NCBI RefSeq assembly: GCF_009856365.1
Contig: NZ_WMEX01000005.1
Location: 124,001 to 188,000 of the forward strand
Reading direction: 5' to 3'
Source: Vreelandella halophila
GTDB lineage: Bacteria > Pseudomonadota > Gammaproteobacteria > Pseudomonadales > Oleiphilaceae
DNA: 64,000 nucleotides
Each line of letters begins with the position of its first letter. The stretch's first letter is position 1. The notes beneath the pieces were generated by a model that had not been told where the DNA came from, ran no database searches, and worked only from the letters and a program-made list of their open reading frames with translations. Of the stretch, positions 39,800-48,181 are shown one piece after another. A program made the position numbers and the translations under genes.

Positions 39800-41132
39800 T
39801 TTTGAGCATTGCCAGCAGGGAATCCCGGTCAGGCTCCACGGGTTCATTCAGGGTTTCTTCACCGTTCCAGTCGACCAGGTCCACCCTGCCGGTTACCGGG
39901 AACAGCGTCTCGCCGGCGAGATGGTTGACGATCCGCGCCGAGCGCCAGCACATCAGGCTCATCTGTGGGTCGGCAATGCCATGGGAATGGCGGCCGGCGT
40001 TGACCGCGTAGACATGGCGGTCCGGTGGTCCGTCCCACCGGGCCTGGAAGTCCGAGTCGAGCTTCAGCTGGCCATGCCTGTCCGTTTCCAGTCTCTGCCT
40101 GAGGTCGCCGGAGAGGTAGTCCGGAAGTCGTGACTCGAAGCCGGTGCACAGGATCACCCGGTCCGCCTGGATGTGTTCCCGGCCACCATTGAGACCGTTA
40201 TGGAACGCCAGCCGGTAGGGGGCCGGCCCCGTCATGGCTTCCAGGGTCCGGTGCGGCTGCAGCACCACCCGGGGGGAGTGACCACCGGCTATACGGTGCT
40301 CATAGAGGCGTTGATAGAGCGCCTCCAGAGTGTCGGAGGATATGCCGTCCGAGGCTAGCTTCTGGTTCCGCACCAGGGCAAGCCGCTGCTCCTCCGGCAG
40401 GCCGTGGAAGGTGTCCACATAGGCCGGCGTGAAATAGTCGTTGGTGAACGGGGTTTCATCCAGGGGGTCGAAGTTCGGCCTGCGGGAGAGCCAGTGGATG
40501 CGCTCCGGGCGGCCCCAGTCACCCTGCAGCAGGCTCAGTACCACTTCCGCCCCTGACTGGCCGCCGCCAACGACGGTCACGCACTGACCCGCCACATCGG
40601 GCTGTCTCAGTGTCAGCTCCATGTTGTGGAAGCAGTCATCGCCTCGCCATGGTCGGCAGGATTCCGGGATGGCCGGGATTTTTCCGGTCCCCAGGCACAG
40701 GTTACGGGCCCGGATCGGTTCCGCGTCTTCCTGGAGGTGAACATGGAAAAGATCCCCGTCGAAATCGACGTGCCGGATGTTGTGGCCGAAATGCAGGTTG
40801 TCGAGCCCTTCCGCCACCCAGGCCATGTAGTCCGCGAATTCGGCGCGGCTGACCGCGGGCAGGTCGGCATTCATGAAGGTATAGAACCGACCGTTCTGGA
40901 CGAGGTAGTTCAGGAAGCTGTTCGGGCTCCAGGGCGCCACCCCGGTGACCAGGTCCTTGAGGTAGGAAGTCTGCAAGCGGACGCCCGGCAGCATCATCCC
41001 CGGATGCCAGTTGAACTGGGGCTTGCGGTCGAAAAAGGCCGTGCGCAGCTGCGGGACTTCCCGCAGCAGGGCGGCGATACTCAGGTTGAACGGGCCGATG
41101 CCCAGTCCGGCGAGATCCAGTGGCTTGTTCAT
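39789..41132 (-). CDS. iucD: L-lysine N6-monooxygenase
   Basis: A 447-residue flavin N-hydroxylating monooxygenase (IucD/PvdA/SidA family) that makes N6-hydroxylysine, the first step of aerobactin synthesis. Seen: the FAD site GLGIGPFNLSIAALL, the FAD-associated NWHPGMMLPGVRLQTSYLKD, the NADPH site VVGGGQSGAEVV, and the C-terminal VNAGRHSHGIADPQMSL. The lysine rather than ornithine substrate is inferred from operon order. Its ATG overlaps the iucC stop by four bases. Confidence 0.93.
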   Translation of the reverse strand: MNKPLDLAGLGIGPFNLSIAALLREVPQLRTAFFDRKPQFNWHPGMMLPGVRLQTSYLKDLVTGVAPWSPNSFLNYLVQNGRFYTFMNADLPAVSRAEFADYMAWVAEGLDNLHFGHNIRHVDFDGDLFHVHLQEDAEPIRARNLCLGTGKIPAIPESCRPWRGDDCFHNMELTLRQPDVAGQCVTVVGGGQSGAEVVLSLLQGDWGRPERIHWLSRRPNFDPLDETPFTNDYFTPAYVDTFHGLPEEQRLALVRNQKLASDGISSDTLEALYQRLYEHRIAGGHSPRVVLQPHRTLEAMTGPAPYRLAFHNGLNGGREHIQADRVILCTGFESRLPDYLSGDLRQRLETDRHGQLKLDSDFQARWDGPPDRHVYAVNAGRHSHGIADPQMSLMCWRSARIVNHLAGETLFPVTGRVDLVDWNGEETLNEPVEPDRDSLLAMLKNNI

Positions 41133-42847
41133 GGCGTCTCTCCTGTCAGCAGGGGATTGCTCAGCGGCACACCCAGGTCGGCACTGGGGCGTTCGGCATG
41201 GTCCTCGTAGCCGAGCCGGAACCGCACCCGGTTGACGCAGACCCGCTCCAGGGTCGGGCGCAGCAGAGGGAACAGCTGGAAGCGCTCGTCCAGTTCCGGG
41301 TGGCGTTGCTGGTAGGCACGGAGGCGCTCGGCCAGAAGGCTGTAGAAGCGGGTCTCCGGAAAACCCATCTCGTCTTCCAGCAAGGGTGAGATGAACCGCA
41401 GGGTGGTGACGAAATGGCCGGTGATGAGGTCATGCACCAGGTATTCCGGGGGCAGGCGCGTCAGCCCTTCCAGAAGATGCGCCGGCATGCCCGCTTGTTC
41501 CGGCATCGGCTGGTCCACGCAACGCAGGTCGCCGTGGAAATCCTTGAGGGCCAGGCGTTGGGGAATGGCGTCCTTCAGGATCAGGCCGAGGTTCTGGCCG
41601 TGAGCGACGAGTCCGATGCCGTACGCGCACAGCAGGTGGTAGAGCGGTACGGTCACCCGGTCGAACAGGTGTGTGAGCCAGACTTCGGGGCTGAGCCCGG
41701 AACGCCGGATCAGGGCCGCGATCAGGGAACGGTCCCGGCCATCGCACTGCATCAGGGTGGCGATCAGCATGGATTGTTCGCCCAGGCCGGTCCTGCCCGT
41801 GAGGTTCTCGCGCCAGACCGCTCCCAGCATTTCGTGGTAGCGGTAGGGCGCACCCTCGATCTGCGCCTGCCGGGGGTGGGGGATATGGCTGCCGGCCAGT
41901 TCCCTCTGCACCTCCAGGCCGGCACGCGCGAACTCGGGATCCTCCCGACTCCGTTCCCACAGCCACTGGGAGAGTTCCGGCCCCAGGGCGATGGGGCCCG
42001 CGGGTATGCCCCGATAGGCGGAGGTGTTCAGCACGGTGAGCGCGAGCTTGAGGTCGCAGTTACCGGGGACGCTGGTGTTGGTCAGGGTCCGTAACGACTG
42101 CTGCGGCTGGAACCAGTGGCCATGCACACCCAGATCCCGGATGAGCCCGCGGGCCAGCGCCTCGCCGTATTGGGCCTGCAGGCGGTGGTCCCACTGCCAG
42201 GGATGAACAGGGAGCAGGGGCCAGTGCCCGGCCGCGCCGGAGCCCCTGACCAGTGCCGCGTGTTCCCCGTGTTCAAGGCACTGCTCCAGCGGCGGGGTGC
42301 CCACATGGGTGCCGCCCAGCGAGGGCGCTACGGCCAGCCAGCGCAACTGGAAACGGTTGCCCGCCTCCGGGCTGTAGGCCTCGAGGTCCGCCTGGCTCCA
42401 CCCCATGCGGCCCCGGTTGGCCAGCAGTTTTGGATGGCTGTCCAGCAGCCCTTCCAGCTCTGTGGCGGGAAGGTCCAGCATCTGCTCGGCAGTGAAGCGG
42501 GCAAGCCGTTCCTGCTGAAGTCGGTCCCCGGCCAGGGTGTTCTGCAGCTCTTCCAGGAAATTAGCGAGCACAATGTCGGTCATGCCCAGGGCGTGCTGGG
42601 CATCGATCACCAGCTGGGTCGCATCCGTTGCGGGGCGGTCGTTCCGGGTGAGGCTTTCCGGCACCACCCGCAACCACCCCCAACAGCTGTAGCGGGCGCG
42701 GAAGCCGTAGTCATGCCCCCGCAGGGCCAGTCGATAGCGCCCATTGCCGGCGGGTTCCGGCGAGAGGCACCCCTCGTAACTGGTTTCACCGATGATCTTG
42801 GCCATCAGCCTCTGGTTGATCTGGTTCCAGAGCGTTTCTGCTTCCAT
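41129..42847 (-). CDS. iucC: Aerobactin synthase-like NIS synthetase
   Basis: A 572-residue IucA/IucC-family synthetase, independent of nonribosomal peptide synthetases. Conserved segments: LLPVHPWQWDHRLQAQYGEA, TLTNTSVPGNCDLKLAL, EGAPYRYHEMLGAVWREN and VAHGQNLGLILKD. In aerobactin synthesis IucC joins the second acetyl-hydroxylysine to the citryl intermediate, using ATP. ATG 42847 (MEAETLWNQINQRL) follows GGGGA; 54 further upstream codons overlap iucB and are rejected. It lies between iucB (13-base gap) and iucD (4-base overlap). Confidence 0.92.
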   Translation of the reverse strand: MEAETLWNQINQRLMAKIIGETSYEGCLSPEPAGNGRYRLALRGHDYGFRARYSCWGWLRVVPESLTRNDRPATDATQLVIDAQHALGMTDIVLANFLEELQNTLAGDRLQQERLARFTAEQMLDLPATELEGLLDSHPKLLANRGRMGWSQADLEAYSPEAGNRFQLRWLAVAPSLGGTHVGTPPLEQCLEHGEHAALVRGSGAAGHWPLLPVHPWQWDHRLQAQYGEALARGLIRDLGVHGHWFQPQQSLRTLTNTSVPGNCDLKLALTVLNTSAYRGIPAGPIALGPELSQWLWERSREDPEFARAGLEVQRELAGSHIPHPRQAQIEGAPYRYHEMLGAVWRENLTGRTGLGEQSMLIATLMQCDGRDRSLIAALIRRSGLSPEVWLTHLFDRVTVPLYHLLCAYGIGLVAHGQNLGLILKDAIPQRLALKDFHGDLRCVDQPMPEQAGMPAHLLEGLTRLPPEYLVHDLITGHFVTTLRFISPLLEDEMGFPETRFYSLLAERLRAYQQRHPELDERFQLFPLLRPTLERVCVNRVRFRLGYEDHAERPSADLGVPLSNPLLTGETP

Positions 42848-42860
42848 TGCGGGTCCCCTG

Positions 42861-43838
42861 CTAGAGTCGTGTGTTGCGGAAGAACTCATCCCGTTCCGTG
42901 GCCACCAGGGCCGCGCGCTTGTGGGGAAAGTCGAATTCGTAGCGCTTGTTCCAGGTGACGTGCCGGAGTTGCCGGAACAGCGCTTCGTTGGCGACATCCG
43001 GTTCGCCATAGAGCGCCGTGGTTCGGGGCTCGCTCAGGAAGAGGTAATGGCTGAGGGTGTTGAGCCAGATCGGGGCCTGGCCCTTGCCGCAGTAGCGGTC
43101 CTCGCCAACCAGCATGTGCAGCCCCTGGTCAAAGGCGCCGGCCTCGCAGTAGGGGCCGAGACGGTCTTCCGGCACAAAATAGGTTTCGAAATACCCCACC
43201 GGGTCACCGTCGGCTTCCAGTATCAGCGGAAAGCTGTTGGCGGCGGCCCGGCGCTCCTCGAGCATGGCGTCCAGTCGCTCCCGGCTGAACGGGTATTCCC
43301 AGAAACGGGCCACCCGGGGCAGGTTCTGCCAGCGGTGGAAGCGTTCGCCGTCGTCCTCAACCGTTGCCGGGCGCAGCTCAAGGACCCGGTCCAGGCCGGG
43401 GTGATAGCGCCGGTAGAGGGTGGTGTTGGGCAGCATGGGGCGCCGGGGGTGGACCACGTTGCCGGTCTGCTCGGGGACCTCCGGCATGATCGGCCACAGG
43501 GCCGGCGCCAGCCAGGCTTCCCGGATCTGGTAGAACGCGTTCCGCTCGATGCGGTGGGTACCGTCCTCGAGGACCTGCCAGGCCGGGTGCGCCAGTGAGC
43601 AGAGTTCCGCAATGCCGACGGTCACCGAGAGAGCGTCGAGCTCAAGACCGGCAAACAGCCGGTCGAGCAGGGGGTAGACGAGATTGGGCTCCGGTATGGG
43701 GCCTTCCCAGCCGGTGAGGGTCCGGTCCCGGCCCTCACCGCTCAGGGAGAGCTGCCAGCTCTGGTCCATGGTTTCCAGTTGCACCTGGTCACCGCTGGAG
43801 CTCAGGGTCAGGTGGATCCGCTGGATACGGTCAAACAT
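42861..43838 (-). CDS. iucB: N6-hydroxylysine O-acetyltransferase-like GNAT
   Basis: A 325-residue protein whose C-terminal GNAT domain (about 145-320) has FHRWQNLPRVARFWEYP, a siderophore-acyltransferase motif, then PVGYFETYFVPEDRLG and the acetyl-CoA loop YCGKGQAPIWL. IucB acetylates N6-hydroxylysine with acetyl-CoA to make the hydroxamate. The N-terminal 140 residues are a variable beta-rich region seen in this family. It overlaps iucA by eight bases. Confidence 0.92.
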   Translation of the reverse strand: MFDRIQRIHLTLSSSGDQVQLETMDQSWQLSLSGEGRDRTLTGWEGPIPEPNLVYPLLDRLFAGLELDALSVTVGIAELCSLAHPAWQVLEDGTHRIERNAFYQIREAWLAPALWPIMPEVPEQTGNVVHPRRPMLPNTTLYRRYHPGLDRVLELRPATVEDDGERFHRWQNLPRVARFWEYPFSRERLDAMLEERRAAANSFPLILEADGDPVGYFETYFVPEDRLGPYCEAGAFDQGLHMLVGEDRYCGKGQAPIWLNTLSHYLFLSEPRTTALYGEPDVANEALFRQLRHVTWNKRYEFDFPHKRAALVATERDEFFRNTRL

Positions 43839-45564
43839 GGCACTCGGCCTCCGTGTAGAGTGGGTTCGTCATTGGGTGGTAGATGGAGAAGACGTCGCTC
43901 AGCGTGGTCTCGTTCAGCGCCCGGAGGGTGCACAGGAAGTTCCCCTTGGCGTGGAGTTCCCGGCTTTCGAGCAGGTAGCGGATGGCCCGGTCGTCGCGCG
44001 GTTGCTCGTCCAGTCGCGCCTGAAGCCACTCGCGCAGTGTCCGGATGAGAGCGGCCTCACTGGCGAGCCGCCCTGCCGCCAGTGAGGTGATGACATTGAA
44101 GGTGGCGTTGATGAACAGGTAATAGCAGAACAGCTGGATGCCGAGCTCGTCCGGCAGCAGGTTCTCGCTGTCATCAGCCAGGCTGCCCAGTTCATCGCCC
44201 AGGCGCTGTACCGCGAGGCTGGTGAAGGCGGTTCCCTGGCAGTCCCGGAAGAAGAGTTTTTCCGGCCAGACCCCGTCCAGCTTCAGGACCAGGTTCTGCT
44301 GGTGGGCGCCGAACAGGATCCCGAAATGGGACTGGGCTTCCAGCAGTGGGGCCACGGCCACGTCCAGGTAGCGGCGGAACCATTCCCGGGCCTGGCTGTC
44401 ATCCAGGCCCACCTGGCCGAGCCGCTGCGCCAGGCGGGAGTCACCGCTGCGGGGGTCGTCCTGAAGCAGTGTGGCGAGCACCTCGGTGTTGTTGGCCGCG
44501 TCGCCGTGGAAGGGGTTGTCCCGCCAGACCAACAGGGTTTCCGTCAGGGGCTGGCCTTCCGGTCCTCGGATGCCAGCGGTAATGGGTTCCCGCAGGATCT
44601 CGAAACGGGGCCTGCTCTGGAGCCATTCCCGCACCGGCCCGCTGTCCAGCACCCGGCAGAGTTCAGCGCCCCGCACCACTTCCTCGGGGTACAGATGGCG
44701 CAGGGAATTGGTGAGCCAGACGCTCAGTGAGAACTTCAGCATCCAGGGCGCCGAGTCACAGTAGATCGCCCGCAAGGAGGACGTGGCGTACCAGTGTGGC
44801 GCGCCCTCGCCCAGGTACCGGACGGCGCCGGATTCGAGCATGGGCGCCAGCCCGGGCGATGCCTGCCACTGCCGGTGCTGGAACGGATGGCAGGGGAGCA
44901 AACAGTGTCCCTCCGGGAGCTGGGCCCGCAGGTGATCGGCGTCCGGTTCGGTTTCCAGCAGGGCGTCAACCCCATCCACCGACTGGAAGCCCCCGGCCTC
45001 ACGTCGGAACAGCTGGGCACGGTCCACGCTGTACCAAGCCAGGGGGAAGGGGGTGCCGTATTCCGGGGCGTAGCGCCGGGCGTCCCCGCTGTCCATGTTG
45101 CCCCTGTCCTTGGGGCATGGGTGGATGGAGTGGCCACTGAACAGGGCCTGTTCGGCCTCGATGAACGTCAGCGGCTCCCGGAACAGGTGATCGAGCTGGG
45201 GCTCCCGTTCCTGTTGGGCGGCGGCGAGATTCCCGCGGCTCGCATGAACCCGTTGCTGGAGCGCTTCAAGGGCGCGGCCGGACGCCTCGTGCAGGAGCGG
45301 TTCGAGGCCCAGGCACCATGCCACGGCCTGTTCAAACGTGACCGGCTGTCGCGCCCCTTGGTCATCAATCTGCAGGGGCTCCGCAAGCAGGTGACGGCCG
45401 GTATGGGCCCTGAAGCGACAGGGAATGATCAGGGATGTATTGTTGGAGCCCTGTATCTCGAAATGGCCCTGGTCCGTGGTAGAGACGGACTCGTGGTAGC
45501 GCGCGATGGGCCATTCGCGGATCAGGGCGTTGAAGAACGCGTTCAGCGAGGGATTATGGCGCAT
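43831..45564 (-). CDS. iucA: IucA-type NIS synthetase
   Basis: A 577-residue IucA/IucC-family synthetase that joins citrate to the first N6-acetyl-N6-hydroxylysine. Seen: SGHSIHPCPKDRGNMDSGDA (ATP/citrate region), LLPCHPFQHRQWQ, ATSSLRAIYCDSAPWMLKFS and LFGAHQQNLVLKLDG. It is the first gene of a five-gene operon in exact aerobactin order (iucA, B, C, D, iutA). A Fur-like box lies about 50 bases upstream in the divergent gap. Confidence 0.93.
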   Translation of the reverse strand: MRHNPSLNAFFNALIREWPIARYHESVSTTDQGHFEIQGSNNTSLIIPCRFRAHTGRHLLAEPLQIDDQGARQPVTFEQAVAWCLGLEPLLHEASGRALEALQQRVHASRGNLAAAQQEREPQLDHLFREPLTFIEAEQALFSGHSIHPCPKDRGNMDSGDARRYAPEYGTPFPLAWYSVDRAQLFRREAGGFQSVDGVDALLETEPDADHLRAQLPEGHCLLPCHPFQHRQWQASPGLAPMLESGAVRYLGEGAPHWYATSSLRAIYCDSAPWMLKFSLSVWLTNSLRHLYPEEVVRGAELCRVLDSGPVREWLQSRPRFEILREPITAGIRGPEGQPLTETLLVWRDNPFHGDAANNTEVLATLLQDDPRSGDSRLAQRLGQVGLDDSQAREWFRRYLDVAVAPLLEAQSHFGILFGAHQQNLVLKLDGVWPEKLFFRDCQGTAFTSLAVQRLGDELGSLADDSENLLPDELGIQLFCYYLFINATFNVITSLAAGRLASEAALIRTLREWLQARLDEQPRDDRAIRYLLESRELHAKGNFLCTLRALNETTLSDVFSIYHPMTNPLYTEAECHV

Positions 45565-45610
45565 CGGTAACCTCGGGTGTGGTTGTGGCGATGGCGCTCA
45601 AGCTATTCGC

Positions 45611-45629
45611 GAATAGTAATCATTGTCAA
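45611..45629. promoter_or_regulatory. Fur-box candidate before iucA
   Basis: GAATAGTAATCATTGTCAA matches the 3' half of the Fur consensus closely (AATCATTGTC against AATCATTATC). It lies in the divergent 92-base gap, about 47 bases before the iucA start and 28 before the DUF3301 gene, so iron repression of the siderophore operon is likely. Confidence 0.6.
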
Positions 45630-45656
45630 ATAACATTTCTGATTTTTAAGGTGAGA

Positions 45657-45974
45657 ATGCAGATTGATCTGACAACACTCTCAATCCTTTTTGCCATTGG
45701 GTTTGGGGGCTGGTACTGGTGGCGGGCTCTGGGTACCAAGGAGCTGGCCCTGCAGTCGGCCCGGCGGGCCTGTGAGCGCGCGGACGTGGATCTGCTGGAT
45801 CAGAGCGTGTGCCTGAGTGGGCTGGGGGTGCAGCGGGACCGGGAAGGGCGGTTGCGTCTGCGGCGGACGTTCAGCTTCGACTTCACGGCCACCGGCGACG
45901 GGCGCTATCGCGGGCGGATCGTGTTGCTGGGGCAGCGAACCGAGTCGGTTGACTTCGAACCACACCGGTTCTGA
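45657..45974 (+). CDS. DUF3301-type small membrane protein
   Basis: A 105-residue protein. One N-terminal membrane segment (LTTLSILFAIGFGGWYWWRA) is followed by a basic cytoplasmic region with ACERADVDLLDQSVCLSGL, the hallmark of DUF3301, and a short beta-rich tail. ATG 45657 follows AAGG. An upstream frame from 45579 crosses the Fur-like box and is rejected. Function is unknown. It is divergent from iucA, but the family is widespread and not specific to iron genes. Confidence 0.75.
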   Translation: MQIDLTTLSILFAIGFGGWYWWRALGTKELALQSARRACERADVDLLDQSVCLSGLGVQRDREGRLRLRRTFSFDFTATGDGRYRGRIVLLGQRTESVDFEPHRF

Positions 45975-45983
45975 ACGGGCGTT

Positions 45984-47012
45984 CTAGCGGGCCTGTTTCA
46001 GGGCCATCAGGAGTGCCTCGGCAGGCCATTCCCGTCGCTTCTGCTCGCAGTCATGTACCAGCTCGGTCAGCCTGGCGTTGACCGGGGCTGTCGTGCCCAG
46101 CTGCTCCGCCAGCCGCACCACTTCGCCATTGATCCAGTCCACCTCGGTCCGGCGCCCGGCCTCCAGGTCTTCCCACATGGAGGAGCGGGCGATGGGGTCG
46201 ATCGCCAGCATGGTTCCGGAAAGACGCGTAAAGAGCCAGTCCGGGGCCTTCATCAGTGGTGGGATCAGAGCCATGGGCAGGGGTGTGAGCCGAACCGTGG
46301 GGATGCCCGCGCGCCGGAGCAGCTGCAGGGTCTCCGCCTGGGCCATCGCCAGGCAGCGCCGGTAGTCCCGGGTGGAGAGCTCTTCCAGCAGCGGTTTGCC
46401 GGATAGGGCGTTGATGGGGTTGTTCAGGTTCAGCAGCAGCTTGGACCAGAGCACCGAGTGCATGTCGTCCCGCTGCTCCAGTGCCAGCCCCGCCTGCTCA
46501 AACCAGGGCAATGCCGGCGCGAGAGAGGGATCGCCTTCGGCCATCAGGTGGCCCTCGGTGCCGTGGTGGAAGTGTCCCGGTGCCTTCTGGAGCACATTGA
46601 ACGGGATCATGCCCGCAAGGACCGTGGCTTCCGGAAGGTGCTCGCGCAGCCGCTGGGCGTTGGAGATGCCGTTCTGGAGGCTGATCACCGGGGTGCCGGG
46701 TTTCAGGTGCGGGGCCAGCTGCCGGGCGGCGTCGATGGTGGCCTGGGATTTGACCGTGACCAGGACCAGGTCCGCCTCTGCCGCTGCCTGTGGTTCCGTC
46801 TGATAACGCTCTGGAGCAAGCCGGGTCTCATGCCGGAAGCCCTCGTAGTCCGTTACGACCAGGGGGTGGTCACGGAGAGTGGCGGCCATGCGTTCGCGCC
46901 CGACCATGACCACATCCGCGCCGGCCGAAAGCAGTCGGCCACCCACGTAGCAGCCGACACTGCCTGCGCCGAGGATCAGGATCCGGGGGGAGGTATTGTT
47001 GTTGTCGCTCAT
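45984..47012 (-). CDS. panE: 2-Dehydropantoate 2-reductase family protein
   Basis: A 342-residue ApbA/PanE-family protein. The NADP motif is ILGAGSVGCYVGG, the substrate region LVTVKSQATIDAA has the conserved Lys, ISLQNGISNAQRL follows, and the C-terminal domain has VLWSKLLLNLNNPINAL with the catalytic Lys and Asn. The usual reaction is NADPH reduction of ketopantoate to pantoate for coenzyme A. Relatives with other substrates exist, so the exact role is not certain. ATG 47012 (MSDNNNTSPRILIL) follows GGTGA. Confidence 0.87.
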   Translation of the reverse strand: MSDNNNTSPRILILGAGSVGCYVGGRLLSAGADVVMVGRERMAATLRDHPLVVTDYEGFRHETRLAPERYQTEPQAAAEADLVLVTVKSQATIDAARQLAPHLKPGTPVISLQNGISNAQRLREHLPEATVLAGMIPFNVLQKAPGHFHHGTEGHLMAEGDPSLAPALPWFEQAGLALEQRDDMHSVLWSKLLLNLNNPINALSGKPLLEELSTRDYRRCLAMAQAETLQLLRRAGIPTVRLTPLPMALIPPLMKAPDWLFTRLSGTMLAIDPIARSSMWEDLEAGRRTEVDWINGEVVRLAEQLGTTAPVNARLTELVHDCEQKRREWPAEALLMALKQAR

Positions 47013-47082
47013 CGGTTCACCGGTTGCAGGCGTCAGGGAAACCCTAGCACCAACCTGGTGCGCCCGTAAGAGGCGGTTGGGG

Positions 47083-48009
47083 TCAGGCACCGTGCGCCGG
47101 CAGGTCCAGCAGGTAACGCTCACCTCTGATGGCCTCTTCCAGCCGGTCCGCCAGGATGGCCAGGATGCCGTCGTGTTCACCGGCAAGCCGCGTGATACGG
47201 GTTTCCAGTCCAGGGTTGCGGCTTTCGGCTTCGGTACAGATGGTGACCACATCACCGCCCTCACCAGCGTGCTTGCCGGGAGACAGGAACAGCATGGACA
47301 CGATGACCGGCCCCTGGTTGAAGCCCGGCTCGTCCAGTAGATTTTCAAGCAGCGGTTCGTTGAAGCGGTACTCGTCGCCTTCCCGCCTTTCCATGGAGGC
47401 TGGCGTTACGCTGCGGACCTGATCCTCCAGCAGTGTTGCCAGCTGGCCGGCAAGCACGTTGCGCACCGCCGTCACCTCCGGGATGGGGCTGCCGTGGTCC
47501 GCCAGCACCACTGCGGGTTTTGAGCCCGCCGGCAGCTGCCGGAGCTGCTCTGCCACGCCGTCGCGCAGGATGCGCGCCAGCCTCAGGTCGGTAGGAGCCT
47601 GGAGATCGATGAGGGGAGACGCGACCCGGACCCGGACCCCGGGGTGAGCCGCCTGTACTTCCCCCAGTCGTTCCGGCAGGTAGCCGCTGAGCGCCCGGCT
47701 GGGCCCGAAGAAGAACGGCAGCACCACCATGTCGGTGATGCCCTCCTCAGCGCGCCAGGTAGCGGCCGGGCCGAGCGTTGAGGCAGGCACGCCATCCAGC
47801 TCTTCCGCCGGCACTTTGTTGGAGTGCAGCAGGGAGCGGGCCTCCACCGGCATGCCGGTGCGTTCCCCCAGCGCCGCGGCAACACGCCTCAGGTTGAGGG
47901 TGGCGCCGGGGCGCAGCGAGCCGTTGTCGACGAGAAAAACCGAGGTTCTGTCTGGATTCCGAGCTGTTTCCATGGAGGTTGGTACGTTACCGGGCCGGTG
48001 GGTGATCAT
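47083..48009 (-). CDS. CbiX/SirB-like chelatase family protein
   Basis: About 308 residues. The two halves resemble CbiX/SirB chelatase domains: VFLVDNGSLRPGATLNLRRV with VVLPFFFGPSRALSGYLP, then VVLADHGSPIPEVTAVRNVL with VIVSMLFLSPGKHAGEGGDV. The family inserts Co or Fe into sirohydrochlorin or related rings. The first half has Asn-Gly-Ser in place of the usual His-Gly-Ser, while the second keeps DHGSP and the later His of GKHAGEGGD. Starts at ATG 48009 and 47973 are both possible, with weak ribosome sites. No cobalamin genes are nearby; the actual substrate is unknown. Confidence 0.75.
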   Translation of the reverse strand: MITHRPGNVPTSMETARNPDRTSVFLVDNGSLRPGATLNLRRVAAALGERTGMPVEARSLLHSNKVPAEELDGVPASTLGPAATWRAEEGITDMVVLPFFFGPSRALSGYLPERLGEVQAAHPGVRVRVASPLIDLQAPTDLRLARILRDGVAEQLRQLPAGSKPAVVLADHGSPIPEVTAVRNVLAGQLATLLEDQVRSVTPASMERREGDEYRFNEPLLENLLDEPGFNQGPVIVSMLFLSPGKHAGEGGDVVTICTEAESRNPGLETRITRLAGEHDGILAILADRLEEAIRGERYLLDLPAHGA

Positions 48010-48116
48010 CGCTCTGTCAGACTCTACCACGCGGCCTTGCGTTGACGGCGAATACAGCAGCTGCATGGCGTCTGGAGCGGGATAGGCCGTGTTGTGGGAG
48101 GTATTGGATGTAAATT

Positions 48117-48134
48117 GTTATCGTTCGCGTTATC
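48117..48134. promoter_or_regulatory. Fur-like hexamer array before the AraC regulator
   Basis: Three hexamers in tandem, GTTATC-GTTCGC-GTTATC, resemble the ATTATC half-units of Fur sites. They lie about 48 bases before the AraC-family start in the divergent gap with the CbiX-like gene. It could instead be a direct-repeat site for the AraC regulator itself. Confidence 0.35.
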
Positions 48135-48181
48135 TGGATTTTCTGGTACGATACCCGTCTTACGCGACAAGGGTCTCGTCC

